Position numbers and translations under genes: made by a program. 64,000 nt of DNA. Source: Clostridia bacterium (GTDB lineage: Bacteria > Bacillota > Clostridia > Christensenellales > Borkfalkiaceae). Shown here one piece after another: positions 35,016-41,866 of the stretch (position 1 is the stretch's first letter; each line of letters starts with the position of its first letter). The stretch covers positions 1 through 64,000 of the forward strand of contig JAGAJI010000077.1 of the NCBI GenBank assembly GCA_017626135.1. Reading direction: 5' to 3'. Below the pieces are notes generated by a model, which was given only the letters and a program-made list of their open reading frames with translations, was not told the origin of the DNA and searched no databases.

Positions 35016-35542
35016 TGCATTATTCCACAATCAAATGGATAGATATCGCCAACGGAGAGGGAGTGCGTGTTTCCCTGTTCGTATCCGGTTGTACCCGTCA
35101 TTGTAAAAATTGTTTCAATGAAATTGCGTGGGACTTCACACACGGCGATGTATTTGACGAATCGGTCGAGGAGCGGATCCTTACTGCTCTTCAATCGGAC
35201 TATATCGCAGGGGTATCCCTGCTCGGCGGCGAGCCGCTCGAACCGCAAAATCAAAGGGCGTTATATCCCTTCGTCAAGCGGTTGAAAAAGACCTTTCCGC
35301 AAAAGACGGTTTGGTGCTATACGGGGTGTACCTTCGACGATAAGAGCGGTATGCTCAAAGATACGCAGAAGAATACGGAAGTCACGAAGGATTTGATTGC
35401 GTTGTTCGACGTGTTGGTGGACGGCCCGTATCTGGAAGAGCTCAAGGACGTCCGTTTGAAGTTTCGCGGATCCTCGAACCAACGCATTATCGACGTGAAA
35501 AAAAGTCTGATCAAAGGCGAATGCGTTTTATATATTGAATAG
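35015..35542 (+). CDS. nrdG: Anaerobic ribonucleotide reductase activating protein
   Basis: A radical-SAM activase that generates the glycyl radical on NrdD. The 175 residues contain the cluster motif CTRHCKNC (CxxxCxxC), LLGGEPLEPQN and VDGPYLEEL. Length is normal. The ATG overlaps the nrdD stop codon by one base. A hairpin terminator begins four bases after the stop. Confidence 0.96.
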   Translation: MHYSTIKWIDIANGEGVRVSLFVSGCTRHCKNCFNEIAWDFTHGDVFDESVEERILTALQSDYIAGVSLLGGEPLEPQNQRALYPFVKRLKKTFPQKTVWCYTGCTFDDKSGMLKDTQKNTEVTKDLIALFDVLVDGPYLEELKDVRLKFRGSSNQRIIDVKKSLIKGECVLYIE

Positions 35543-35546
35543 AAGT

Positions 35547-35588
35547 AAAAATCCGTCGCATACAATAGAGTATGCAGACGGATTTTTT
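35547..35588 (+). terminator. Terminator of nrdDG that contains the next gene's start codon
   Basis: AAAAATCCGTC-GCATAC pairs with GTATGC-A-GACGGATTTTT (17 bp, one bulged A), loop AATAGA, ending in T6. The ATG of the next gene (35572-35574) sits in the right arm. Confidence 0.85.
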
Positions 35589-36249
35589 CAGAAAAAAGTC
35601 ATGGATTGCGGCGGTCGGCTGTTTGCTCGTTCTTTTCGTGTTTTTCACGGTCGTTTACGCCGCCTTCTTGGGACGGGCGCAAAGCGTTTGGCTTGGACAA
35701 AGTTTTTATTTTCTCTTATCGAATGCGGAACACGTCGAAGCGGGCGCATACGATGCGCAATTCAACGGCGGCGCCGGATATTTGTTGGAGTACGGGGGAA
35801 ACGAGTACGTCGTTTTGTCCGTATATATGAAGGTAGAAGAGGGGATCGCCGTGCAAAATTCCATGGCGGATAAGGCAGAGATATTGCAAATCGACGTCGG
35901 GCGGCTCTATTTCAAAACTTGCGAGGAGAAAAGACGTGCGACGCTCTATCAAAGCGCGCTGAATTGCCTGCACGGCTGTATGGAAGTGTTGGACGAAGAA
36001 ATCAACCGTCTGGCGCGCGGAGCCACCCAACAATCCGCTCTTCGCATTCTCGGCATTTTATGGCGGCAACTGGAATATTTGTCTACCGCCTACGAGGAAT
36101 CCTTTCCCAAATATGCGCAGGTGTGCAAATGCGCAAGCGAGCAGTTGAACGACCTTCTGTCCGATATCGTCTACGTCAAAGATTTGCGCTATTTGCTTTG
36201 CGATTTAACGACGGATTATATTCAAATCTGCGCGGACTTTTCTTTGTAG
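35572..36249 (+). CDS. Hypothetical membrane-anchored protein with SPOR-like segment
   Basis: A 225-residue protein I do not recognise by name. A single membrane helix (about residues 11-32) follows a short basic N-terminus, so most of it should be outside the cell. Residues about 45-105 (AGYLLEYGGNEYVVLSVYMKVEEG) resemble the alternating pattern of SPOR peptidoglycan-binding domains. The rest is helical with several cysteines. There is no Shine-Dalgarno, and the ATG lies in the nrdG terminator stem. The reading frame and codon use fit a real gene. A sporulation or cell-wall role is only a guess. Confidence 0.6.
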   Translation: MQTDFFRKKSWIAAVGCLLVLFVFFTVVYAAFLGRAQSVWLGQSFYFLLSNAEHVEAGAYDAQFNGGAGYLLEYGGNEYVVLSVYMKVEEGIAVQNSMADKAEILQIDVGRLYFKTCEEKRRATLYQSALNCLHGCMEVLDEEINRLARGATQQSALRILGILWRQLEYLSTAYEESFPKYAQVCKCASEQLNDLLSDIVYVKDLRYLLCDLTTDYIQICADFSL

Positions 36250-36274
36250 AGTTTGAAAAAATGATGTAAATCGC

Positions 36275-36303
36275 TTTACTTTTGCCTTTTTTTATGCTAA
36301 AAT
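36275..36303 (+). promoter_or_regulatory. Promoter of the lipid kinase gene
   Basis: TTTACT (36275-36280), 17 bp and TAAAAT (36298-36303), preceded by ATGC. Confidence 0.6.
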
Positions 36304-36357
36304 GTCATATATAAACATGACGAAATTATATAAATAATGGTTCAGGGCGAAGTGCAT

Positions 36358-37203
36358 ATGAAGAAATATTATGTTTTACATAATCCCCTTGCGGGGCATG
36401 GAAAGGAAAAGAACGATCTGGAAATTTTGAAATCCCTTTACGGGGAAGAGAATTTAGTTTGTATGGATATGACGGAAATCGTGGATTATTCCGCATACTT
36501 TGCAAACCTTTCCGCGGAAGACGAAGTCGTGCTCTGCGGCGGCGACGGAACGGTCAATCACTTTATCAACAAGACGAAGCACTTGAATATTATCCAAAAC
36601 GTTTTCTATTTGGGGAGCGGTAGCGGCAACGATTTCTTACACGATATCGAAGGTACTTGCGACAAGCCCGTTTTGTTGAATCCCTACCTGAAAAATTTAC
36701 CGACGGTAACGGTCAAGGGAACGGAATATAAGTTCATCAACGGCGTCGGTTACGGCATCGACGGCTATTGTTGCGAGGTAGGGGATAAGCTTCGCGCTAC
36801 TTCCGAAAAGCCCGTAAATTATACGATGATTGCCATTAAGGGATTGTTGTTCCACTATAAACCCACCGACGCAACGGTGATTGTAGACGGCAAGGAGTAC
36901 AACTTCAAGAAGGTATGGCTTGCGCCCACGATGTTTGGGAAATATTACGGTGGGGGTATGATGCCCACGCCCGGTCAAACGCGCGAGGCGGATCAGCTTT
37001 CCGTGATGCTTTTCCACGATTCCGGAAAATTGAAGACGCTCATGATTTTCCCTTCTATTTTTTCGGGCGAACACGTAAAGAACGAAAAATACGTCACGAT
37101 GCTCTCGGGCAAGGAAATTACGGTGAAGTTCAGCGAGCCCCGTCCCTTGCAGGTAGACGGCGAAACGATTCTGGGCGTGACCGAATATACGGCAAAAAGA
37201 TAA
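36358..37203 (+). CDS. Diacylglycerol kinase-family lipid kinase
   Basis: A 281-residue DAGK/YegS/BmrU-type lipid kinase. HNPLAGHGK near the start, nucleotide-binding GGDGTVN (61-67), GSGSGNDF, NGVGYGIDG and the C-terminal PLQVDGE are in family order. It probably phosphorylates diacylglycerol or a related lipid at the membrane face. I start it at ATG 36358 (MKKYYVLHNP); an ATG at 36337 adds seven residues but lacks an RBS. Neither start has a strong Shine-Dalgarno. Confidence 0.87.
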   Translation: MKKYYVLHNPLAGHGKEKNDLEILKSLYGEENLVCMDMTEIVDYSAYFANLSAEDEVVLCGGDGTVNHFINKTKHLNIIQNVFYLGSGSGNDFLHDIEGTCDKPVLLNPYLKNLPTVTVKGTEYKFINGVGYGIDGYCCEVGDKLRATSEKPVNYTMIAIKGLLFHYKPTDATVIVDGKEYNFKKVWLAPTMFGKYYGGGMMPTPGQTREADQLSVMLFHDSGKLKTLMIFPSIFSGEHVKNEKYVTMLSGKEITVKFSEPRPLQVDGETILGVTEYTAKR

Positions 37204-37207
37204 AAGT

Positions 37208-37236
37208 AAAACGCGGTTTGGAAAACCGCGTTTTTT
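37208..37236 (+). terminator. Terminator of the lipid kinase gene
   Basis: The perfect 12-bp stem AAAACGCGGTTT / AAACCGCGTTTT has a 3-base loop, followed by further T. Confidence 0.85.
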
Positions 37237-37246
37237 CATAGGGAGG

Positions 37247-37295
37247 ATAAAAAGTAGCAAAATCCCCTTGAAAACATCTCGTTTCCAAGGGGATT
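37247..37295 (-). terminator. Terminator of tRNA-Thr
   Basis: Read on the minus strand, AATCCCCTTG (37295-37286) pairs with CAAGGGGATT (37270-37261), and T-runs follow down to 37247. Confidence 0.75.
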
Positions 37296-37297
37296 CG

Positions 37298-37373
37298 TGG
37301 AGCTACTGGCCGGACTTGAACCGGCGACCTGCTGATTACGAATCAGCTGCTCTACCGACTGAGCCACAGTAGC
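37298..37373 (-). tRNA. tRNA-Thr (anticodon CGU)
   Basis: A complete 76-nt cloverleaf with encoded CCA. The acceptor stem GCTACTG pairs with CAGTAGC. The D arm contains GGCTCAGTCGGTAGAGC. The anticodon stem GCTGA / TCAGC encloses loop TTCGTAA, so the anticodon is CGT, reading ACG. The T arm has GCCGGTTCAAGTCCGGC. It has its own promoter and terminator. Confidence 0.97.
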
Positions 37374-37409
37374 AAGCGTTGCGATTTATCTCTCAACAAC
37401 AGCTTATTC

Positions 37410-37438
37410 ATTATACCTGATTGCAAAGAAAAAAGCAA
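37410..37438 (-). promoter_or_regulatory. Promoter of tRNA-Thr
   Basis: On the minus strand, TTGCTT (37438-37433), 17 bp and TATAAT (37415-37410), about 37 bases before the mature 5' end. Confidence 0.72.
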
Positions 37439-37495
37439 GCGTTTTACACCACGTTTTTCTATTTTTTTGTGGAAAAATAAAAAATTATTGACGAA

Positions 37496-38638
37496 TCATA
37501 AAAAAACGTTCTTATCACAGCTTTCAGGATAGAGCAAATCGTATACTTTTTCCGCAAAGGCGTCCCTTTCATAGACTTTTTTTGCAACTCCCGTCAAAGA
37601 ATCCTTATCGTTTGCACGAATGAGAATGGGCAAAGAGGAGGAAGATAAAGCAGAGAGCAGGTCGCTGCGCTCCTTCCTGATTGCCAAAATGCGCAGGTAG
37701 AGGGGGGCTTGTAAACTTTCTTTCACGAGCTTTTCTTCGATTTGCAAAAGGTTTTGCAGCGCAATCCTGCGGATTCTCGAAGTCGTATATCTTGCGGAAG
37801 TCAGCGTTTCCGCCAACGTTTGGGGCAGGAGCGCCGCTTTTTTCAATGCGTTTTCCAAACCCTCGGTGCAATCGCACGTGGTTGCGATCTCCTCGGCGGA
37901 ACGGGATAAGACGGCGTATTTCTCCAAGATGTCGAGCGTATCTTCCAGTCGGCTTGGTAAATCCGCTTGGACGAAGTCGGGAAGATTTTGCGCGCAGGAA
38001 ACGCCCCGTTGTATGCTTGCGCGAATGGCGGTCGCCGAGGAATAGTTTTCCTGCAATCGTTCGTCGTTGTAGCCGCTCCCGATTCTTTCCATGGGCAAAA
38101 TTTCGATGGCGGCGTTCTTTTCCAAAATGGCACGCGTATATTCCAACCCCAAAATATTGTTGGGGGAGCAAAGCAGGTCGGTGGAAAGTAGCCCTTCCCA
38201 GGCGTTCGCGCGCGCTTTGGCGTAGCTCATGCCCGACGCGACGTTGGCTTTGAGTCTTTCCGAAACGGTTTTGGGCTCGTGATTGAGCAAATCGGCGGCA
38301 TGCAGGAAGGAGTTCCCGCCCGCATTCTCCGCGCCGAAACATAAGGAGGACACGCATGGAATGGCGGAGAGGATCGAAATTGCTCCTTTTGCAAATAATT
38401 CGGCGTTGGAAGTCGCAAAGACGGTGGGGAGCTCGACGACGATATCCGCCCCCGCCTGTACGGCGTGCTTTGCGCGCGTAAACTTATTGAGAACGGCGGC
38501 TTCGCCGCGCTGTACGAAATTCCCGCTCATCATACAGAGAAGAGCGTCGGCGCCCGAGCGGCGTTTCGCTTCCTGCAATTGATACAGATGACCGTTATGA
38601 AAGGGGTTATATTCGCAAATTATTGAGCAAAATTTCAT
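37496..38638 (-). CDS. tmcAL: tRNA(Met) cytidine acetate ligase
   Basis: TmcAL makes N4-acetylcytidine at the wobble position of elongator tRNA-Met using acetate and ATP. The 380 residues begin MKFCSIICEYNPFHNGHLYQL, with the HxGH-type nucleotidyltransferase motif (H14, H17), then MSGNFVQRGE and VVELPT. The C-terminal RNA-binding half is less conserved. The start was placed at 38638 because everything upstream in frame lacks similarity. It is divergent from pta-ackA, which control the acetate pool it uses. The minus-strand promoter is weak (TTTATT, 17 bp, TATAAT at 38723-38718). Confidence 0.92.
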   Translation of the reverse strand: MKFCSIICEYNPFHNGHLYQLQEAKRRSGADALLCMMSGNFVQRGEAAVLNKFTRAKHAVQAGADIVVELPTVFATSNAELFAKGAISILSAIPCVSSLCFGAENAGGNSFLHAADLLNHEPKTVSERLKANVASGMSYAKARANAWEGLLSTDLLCSPNNILGLEYTRAILEKNAAIEILPMERIGSGYNDERLQENYSSATAIRASIQRGVSCAQNLPDFVQADLPSRLEDTLDILEKYAVLSRSAEEIATTCDCTEGLENALKKAALLPQTLAETLTSARYTTSRIRRIALQNLLQIEEKLVKESLQAPLYLRILAIRKERSDLLSALSSSSLPILIRANDKDSLTGVAKKVYERDAFAEKVYDLLYPESCDKNVFL

Positions 38639-38657
38639 TTTATTTCTTTCTAATTCC

Positions 38658-38686
38658 TTTACTTTATAAAAAAACTGTGCTATAAT
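38658..38686 (+). promoter_or_regulatory. Promoter of pta-ackA
   Basis: TTTACT (38658-38663), 17 bp and TATAAT (38681-38686), preceded by TGTGC. Confidence 0.72.
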
Positions 38687-38774
38687 AGAAATGACGGAAA
38701 AAATTCGTCGCAGGATTATTATACACGAAAATAAAAAATAAATAAAGCGTTTCGCAATATAGGAGAATAAAATC

Positions 38775-39773
38775 ATGAGAAATATTCTTGATGAAATCAA
38801 AGCAAAAGCAAAACAGCTCCAAAAGACCATCGTACTTTGCGAAGGCGAGGACAAGAGAGTCGTCAAAGCAGCCGCAGACGCAACCAAGGAAGGGGTAGCG
38901 AAAATCGTCTTGCTCGGCAACGAAGGGGAAATCAAAGCGGCGAACCCAGACGTGGATCTGACGGGCGTTACCATCGTCGATCCGCTTACCTCGGACAAAC
39001 TTCCCGCATATAACGCAAAACTTTGCGAGATCCGCGCATCCAAAGGCATGACCCCCGAACAGGCGGCGAAACTCTTACAGGACGGCACCTACTTCGGCGC
39101 AATGATGTTAAAGATGGGGGACGTAGACGGTCTCGTATCCGGCGCTTGCCACTCCACGGCAAACACCCTTCGTCCCGGTCTTCAAATCATCAAGACGGCA
39201 AAGGGCGTTTCTTCCGTATCCAGTTTCAACCTGATGATTTGCCCCGAACAGGGGAATCAGTACTGCCCCGACGGCATGGTATTCTTTGCAGACTGCGGTC
39301 TGAATCCCACCTACACGAGCGAAGGTCTTGCAGAATGTGCCATCGCAACGGCAAACTCCGCAAAGGCGATCACGGGCATTGACCCGAAGGTCGCAATGCT
39401 TTCCTTCTCCACGATGGGTAGTGCAAAACACGACAACGTAACGATGGTAGCCGAGGCTACGAGAATTGCCAAAGAAAAAGCGCCCGAGCTCAAAATCGAC
39501 GGCGAATTGCAGTTCGACGCGGCAATCGTACCTTCCGTAGCCGCACTCAAAGCGCCGAACTCCGAAGTGGCAGGTCATGCGAACGTATTTATTTTCCCTG
39601 ACTTGCAGGCGGGCAACATCGGTTATAAAATCGCAGAACGTCTCGGCGGCTTCATGGCGGTAGGTCCTATCTGTCAGGGCTTTGCAAAACCTTTGAACGA
39701 CTTGTCCAGAGGTTGTAAATCGGAAGATATCGTAGCGGCTGTCGCCATCACCGCCCTTCAGACGCAGCTTTAA
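38775..39773 (+). CDS. pta: Phosphate acetyltransferase
   Basis: Converts acetyl-CoA and phosphate to acetyl phosphate. The 332 residues match the short clostridial Pta without the DRTGG regulatory domain: VLCEGEDKRVVKAA, DGLVSGACHSTANTLRP, GMVFFADCGLNP, MLSFSTMGSA and NVFIFPDLQAGNIGYK. It has a strong RBS (AGGAGAATAAAATC). It forms an operon with ackA, 17 bases downstream. Together they give the main ATP-yielding acetate pathway of a fermentative anaerobe. Confidence 0.97.
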   Translation: MRNILDEIKAKAKQLQKTIVLCEGEDKRVVKAAADATKEGVAKIVLLGNEGEIKAANPDVDLTGVTIVDPLTSDKLPAYNAKLCEIRASKGMTPEQAAKLLQDGTYFGAMMLKMGDVDGLVSGACHSTANTLRPGLQIIKTAKGVSSVSSFNLMICPEQGNQYCPDGMVFFADCGLNPTYTSEGLAECAIATANSAKAITGIDPKVAMLSFSTMGSAKHDNVTMVAEATRIAKEKAPELKIDGELQFDAAIVPSVAALKAPNSEVAGHANVFIFPDLQAGNIGYKIAERLGGFMAVGPICQGFAKPLNDLSRGCKSEDIVAAVAITALQTQL

Positions 39774-39790
39774 TTCTAAGGAGGAAAACA

Positions 39791-40984
39791 ATGAAAGTTC
39801 TTGTTATCAACTCGGGAAGTTCTTCCCTCAAATATCAGCTCATTGATATGGAAACGGAAAACGTCATTGCAAAGGGCGTTTGCGAGCGTATCGGCATCGA
39901 GGGATCCAAGCTCACGCACAAGGCGAACGGTCAGGAATACGTCATCGATAAGGCAATGCCCGATCACAACGTGGCGGTTTCGCTCGTTCTGGACGCGTTG
40001 ACGGACGAAAAGCTGGGCGTCGTTTCTTCCATGGACGAAATCGACGCGGTCGGTCATCGTGTCGTCGCGTCGGGTGAAGCGTTCAAGAAGACGACTCTCG
40101 TCGATGAAGACGCGCTCGTCAAGATGAAGGAGATCTGCGACCTTGCACCCTTGCACAACCCTGCGGCTTTGGTCGGCGTGTACGCTTGTCTTGCGGCAAT
40201 GCCCGGCAAGCCCATGACGCTTGTATTCGATACGAGCTTCCATTTCACGATGCCCGAAAAAGCGTATATGTACGCCATCGATTACAACGATTACGAACAG
40301 TACAAGATCCGCCGTTACGGCGCTCACGGCACCAGCCATAAGTTCGTTTCTCAGGAAGCGGCGAAATATCTGGGCAAGAAACCCGAAGACTTGAAGATCA
40401 TCACCTGCCACCTCGGCAACGGTTCGTCCATCACGGCGGTGAACGGCGGCAAGTGCGTCGACACTTCCATGGGCTTTACCCCTTTGGCAGGCGTACCTAT
40501 GGGTACGCGCAGCGGAGATATCGACTTTGCAGCGGCGGAATATCTTGCCAAGAAGAAGGGTTGGGACGTTTCCGAAACGCTGAACTACCTCAACAAGAAG
40601 TGCGGTATGGCAGGCGTATCCGGCGTTTCCAGCGACTTCCGCGACCTGACGGCTGCAGAAGAAGAGGGCAATGCAAGAGCAAAACTTGCGCTCGATATGT
40701 TCAGCTATGCGTGCAAGAAGTACGTCGGTGCGTACGCGGCGGCTATGAACGGCGTGGATTGCGTCGTGTTCACGGCAGGCGTCGGGGAACATACCCCTTA
40801 CGTGCGTGAAGCGATCTGCTCCGATATGCAGTATCTCGGCATGGAAATCGACCACGACAAGAACTACGAAGACGTGAGAGGGAACGTTCGCGATATCAGC
40901 GGAAAGAACTCCAAAGTTAAGATTTTGATCATTCCCACCAACGAAGAACTGGTGATTGCGAGAGAAACCGTGGAATTATTATAA
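39791..40984 (+). CDS. ackA: Acetate kinase
   Basis: Makes ATP and acetate from acetyl phosphate. The 397 residues show NSGSSSLKYQL, GHRVVASGE, FDTSFH, RYGAHGTSHK, HLGNGSSI and FTAGVGEHTP, in normal order and length. The RBS AAGGAGGAAAAC is near perfect. It follows pta. No hairpin terminator is evident before the next promoter at 41013. Confidence 0.98.
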   Translation: MKVLVINSGSSSLKYQLIDMETENVIAKGVCERIGIEGSKLTHKANGQEYVIDKAMPDHNVAVSLVLDALTDEKLGVVSSMDEIDAVGHRVVASGEAFKKTTLVDEDALVKMKEICDLAPLHNPAALVGVYACLAAMPGKPMTLVFDTSFHFTMPEKAYMYAIDYNDYEQYKIRRYGAHGTSHKFVSQEAAKYLGKKPEDLKIITCHLGNGSSITAVNGGKCVDTSMGFTPLAGVPMGTRSGDIDFAAAEYLAKKKGWDVSETLNYLNKKCGMAGVSGVSSDFRDLTAAEEEGNARAKLALDMFSYACKKYVGAYAAAMNGVDCVVFTAGVGEHTPYVREAICSDMQYLGMEIDHDKNYEDVRGNVRDISGKNSKVKILIIPTNEELVIARETVELL

Positions 40985-41012
40985 AAATTCTGCATTTTCC
41001 CGTTAAAAAAAG

Positions 41013-41041
41013 TTGACAAAGTTTAAGAAATATACTATACT
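41013..41041 (+). promoter_or_regulatory. Promoter of yceD-rpmF
   Basis: Consensus TTGACA (41013-41018), 17 bp and TATACT (41036-41041). The predicted start is only about nine bases before the yceD ATG. Confidence 0.8.
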
Positions 41042-41056
41042 TGTAAAGTCGGTTTT

Positions 41057-41464
41057 ATGATGAGAATAGACGTTAGAAAACTCAACGTGCAAAAGAAATA
41101 TTCGGGAAGCATGGAATTTGACTATTCCCCGCCCGAAAGTTTGATTGAAATCCCGTTCGTAAAATTCGCAGGGCCCGCAAAGGTTTCGTTTGAATACGAG
41201 CTTTTCGAGGACGATTCCTTGGAAATTCGCGGCAGCATTTCCTATCGGCTCGAAGGACAATGTTCGAGATGCTTGAAGGATGCAGCGCAATCGGTGGAAG
41301 GCGAATTGAACGCGTATTTTGAGCCTCGCCCCGATTTCGAGGATTACGGATACACGAACGGCGTGATCGATTTAACGAAAGCCGTGAATGAGGCAATTAT
41401 GGCGAGTATGCCCTTCGTCCTTTCCTGCGGAGAGGATTGCGAAGGACTTTCTTACAACGGATAA
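41057..41464 (+). CDS. YceD/DUF177 family protein
   Basis: A 135-residue protein of the DUF177 family, typically encoded just before rpmF as here, and linked to 23S rRNA accumulation. It contains the conserved CSRCLKD (CxxC) in the middle, an acidic stretch (EPRPDFED) and a C-terminal pair of cysteines (SCGEDCEG). The gene starts ATGATG (41057 or 41060) with no Shine-Dalgarno and a leader predicted at about nine bases. Confidence 0.88.
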   Translation: MMRIDVRKLNVQKKYSGSMEFDYSPPESLIEIPFVKFAGPAKVSFEYELFEDDSLEIRGSISYRLEGQCSRCLKDAAQSVEGELNAYFEPRPDFEDYGYTNGVIDLTKAVNEAIMASMPFVLSCGEDCEGLSYNG

Positions 41465-41508
41465 ACCGCAAAGAAATTTGAACGAATTATTAATAGAGAG
41501 GTGTTACT

Positions 41509-41700
41509 ATGGCAGTACCTAAGGGTAAACAATCGAAGAGCAGAACGAACAAGAGATTTGCAAACTATAAGGCAACCGCAGCAAACATCGTGGAATGTCC
41601 TCATTGCCACGAATATAAGGAAACGCATCGCGTTTGCAAAAACTGCGGCTACTATGACGGCGCAGAAGTCGTAGCTCCCAAAGAAGAGAAAAAGGACTAA
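41509..41700 (+). CDS. rpmF: 50S ribosomal protein L32
   Basis: A 63-residue ribosomal protein. The start MAVPKGKQSKSRTNKR and the zinc pairs CPHC and CKNC show the zinc-binding (C+) form. The RBS AGAGGTGTTACT is good. It is co-transcribed with yceD and ended by a strong terminator. Confidence 0.97.
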   Translation: MAVPKGKQSKSRTNKRFANYKATAANIVECPHCHEYKETHRVCKNCGYYDGAEVVAPKEEKKD

Positions 41701-41723
41701 TTTTTTCGTCGAATAAGTAAAGT

Positions 41724-41754
41724 AGACGGGTGACGATATGCACCCGTCTTTTTG
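41724..41754 (+). terminator. Terminator of yceD-rpmF
   Basis: The perfect 9-bp stem AGACGGGTG / CACCCGTCT has an 8-base loop, followed by TTTTT. Confidence 0.9.
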
Positions 41755-41800
41755 CGTTATACCTTTTCTCTCAATTTGTTTATAAAAATTAACCGAAGTT

Positions 41801-41840
41801 AATAAATTTATTTGACAAATCCGAGAAAAAGTGCTATACT
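41801..41840 (+). promoter_or_regulatory. Promoter of copA with an overlapping AT palindrome
   Basis: Consensus TTGACA (41812-41817), 17 bp and TATACT (41835-41840), preceded by GTGC. The palindrome AATAAATTTATT (41801-41812) touches the -35 and may be an operator. No CsoR- or CopY-type site is seen. Confidence 0.72.
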
Positions 41841-41866
41841 GAAAGGGTATAGGAGATAAATGCAAA

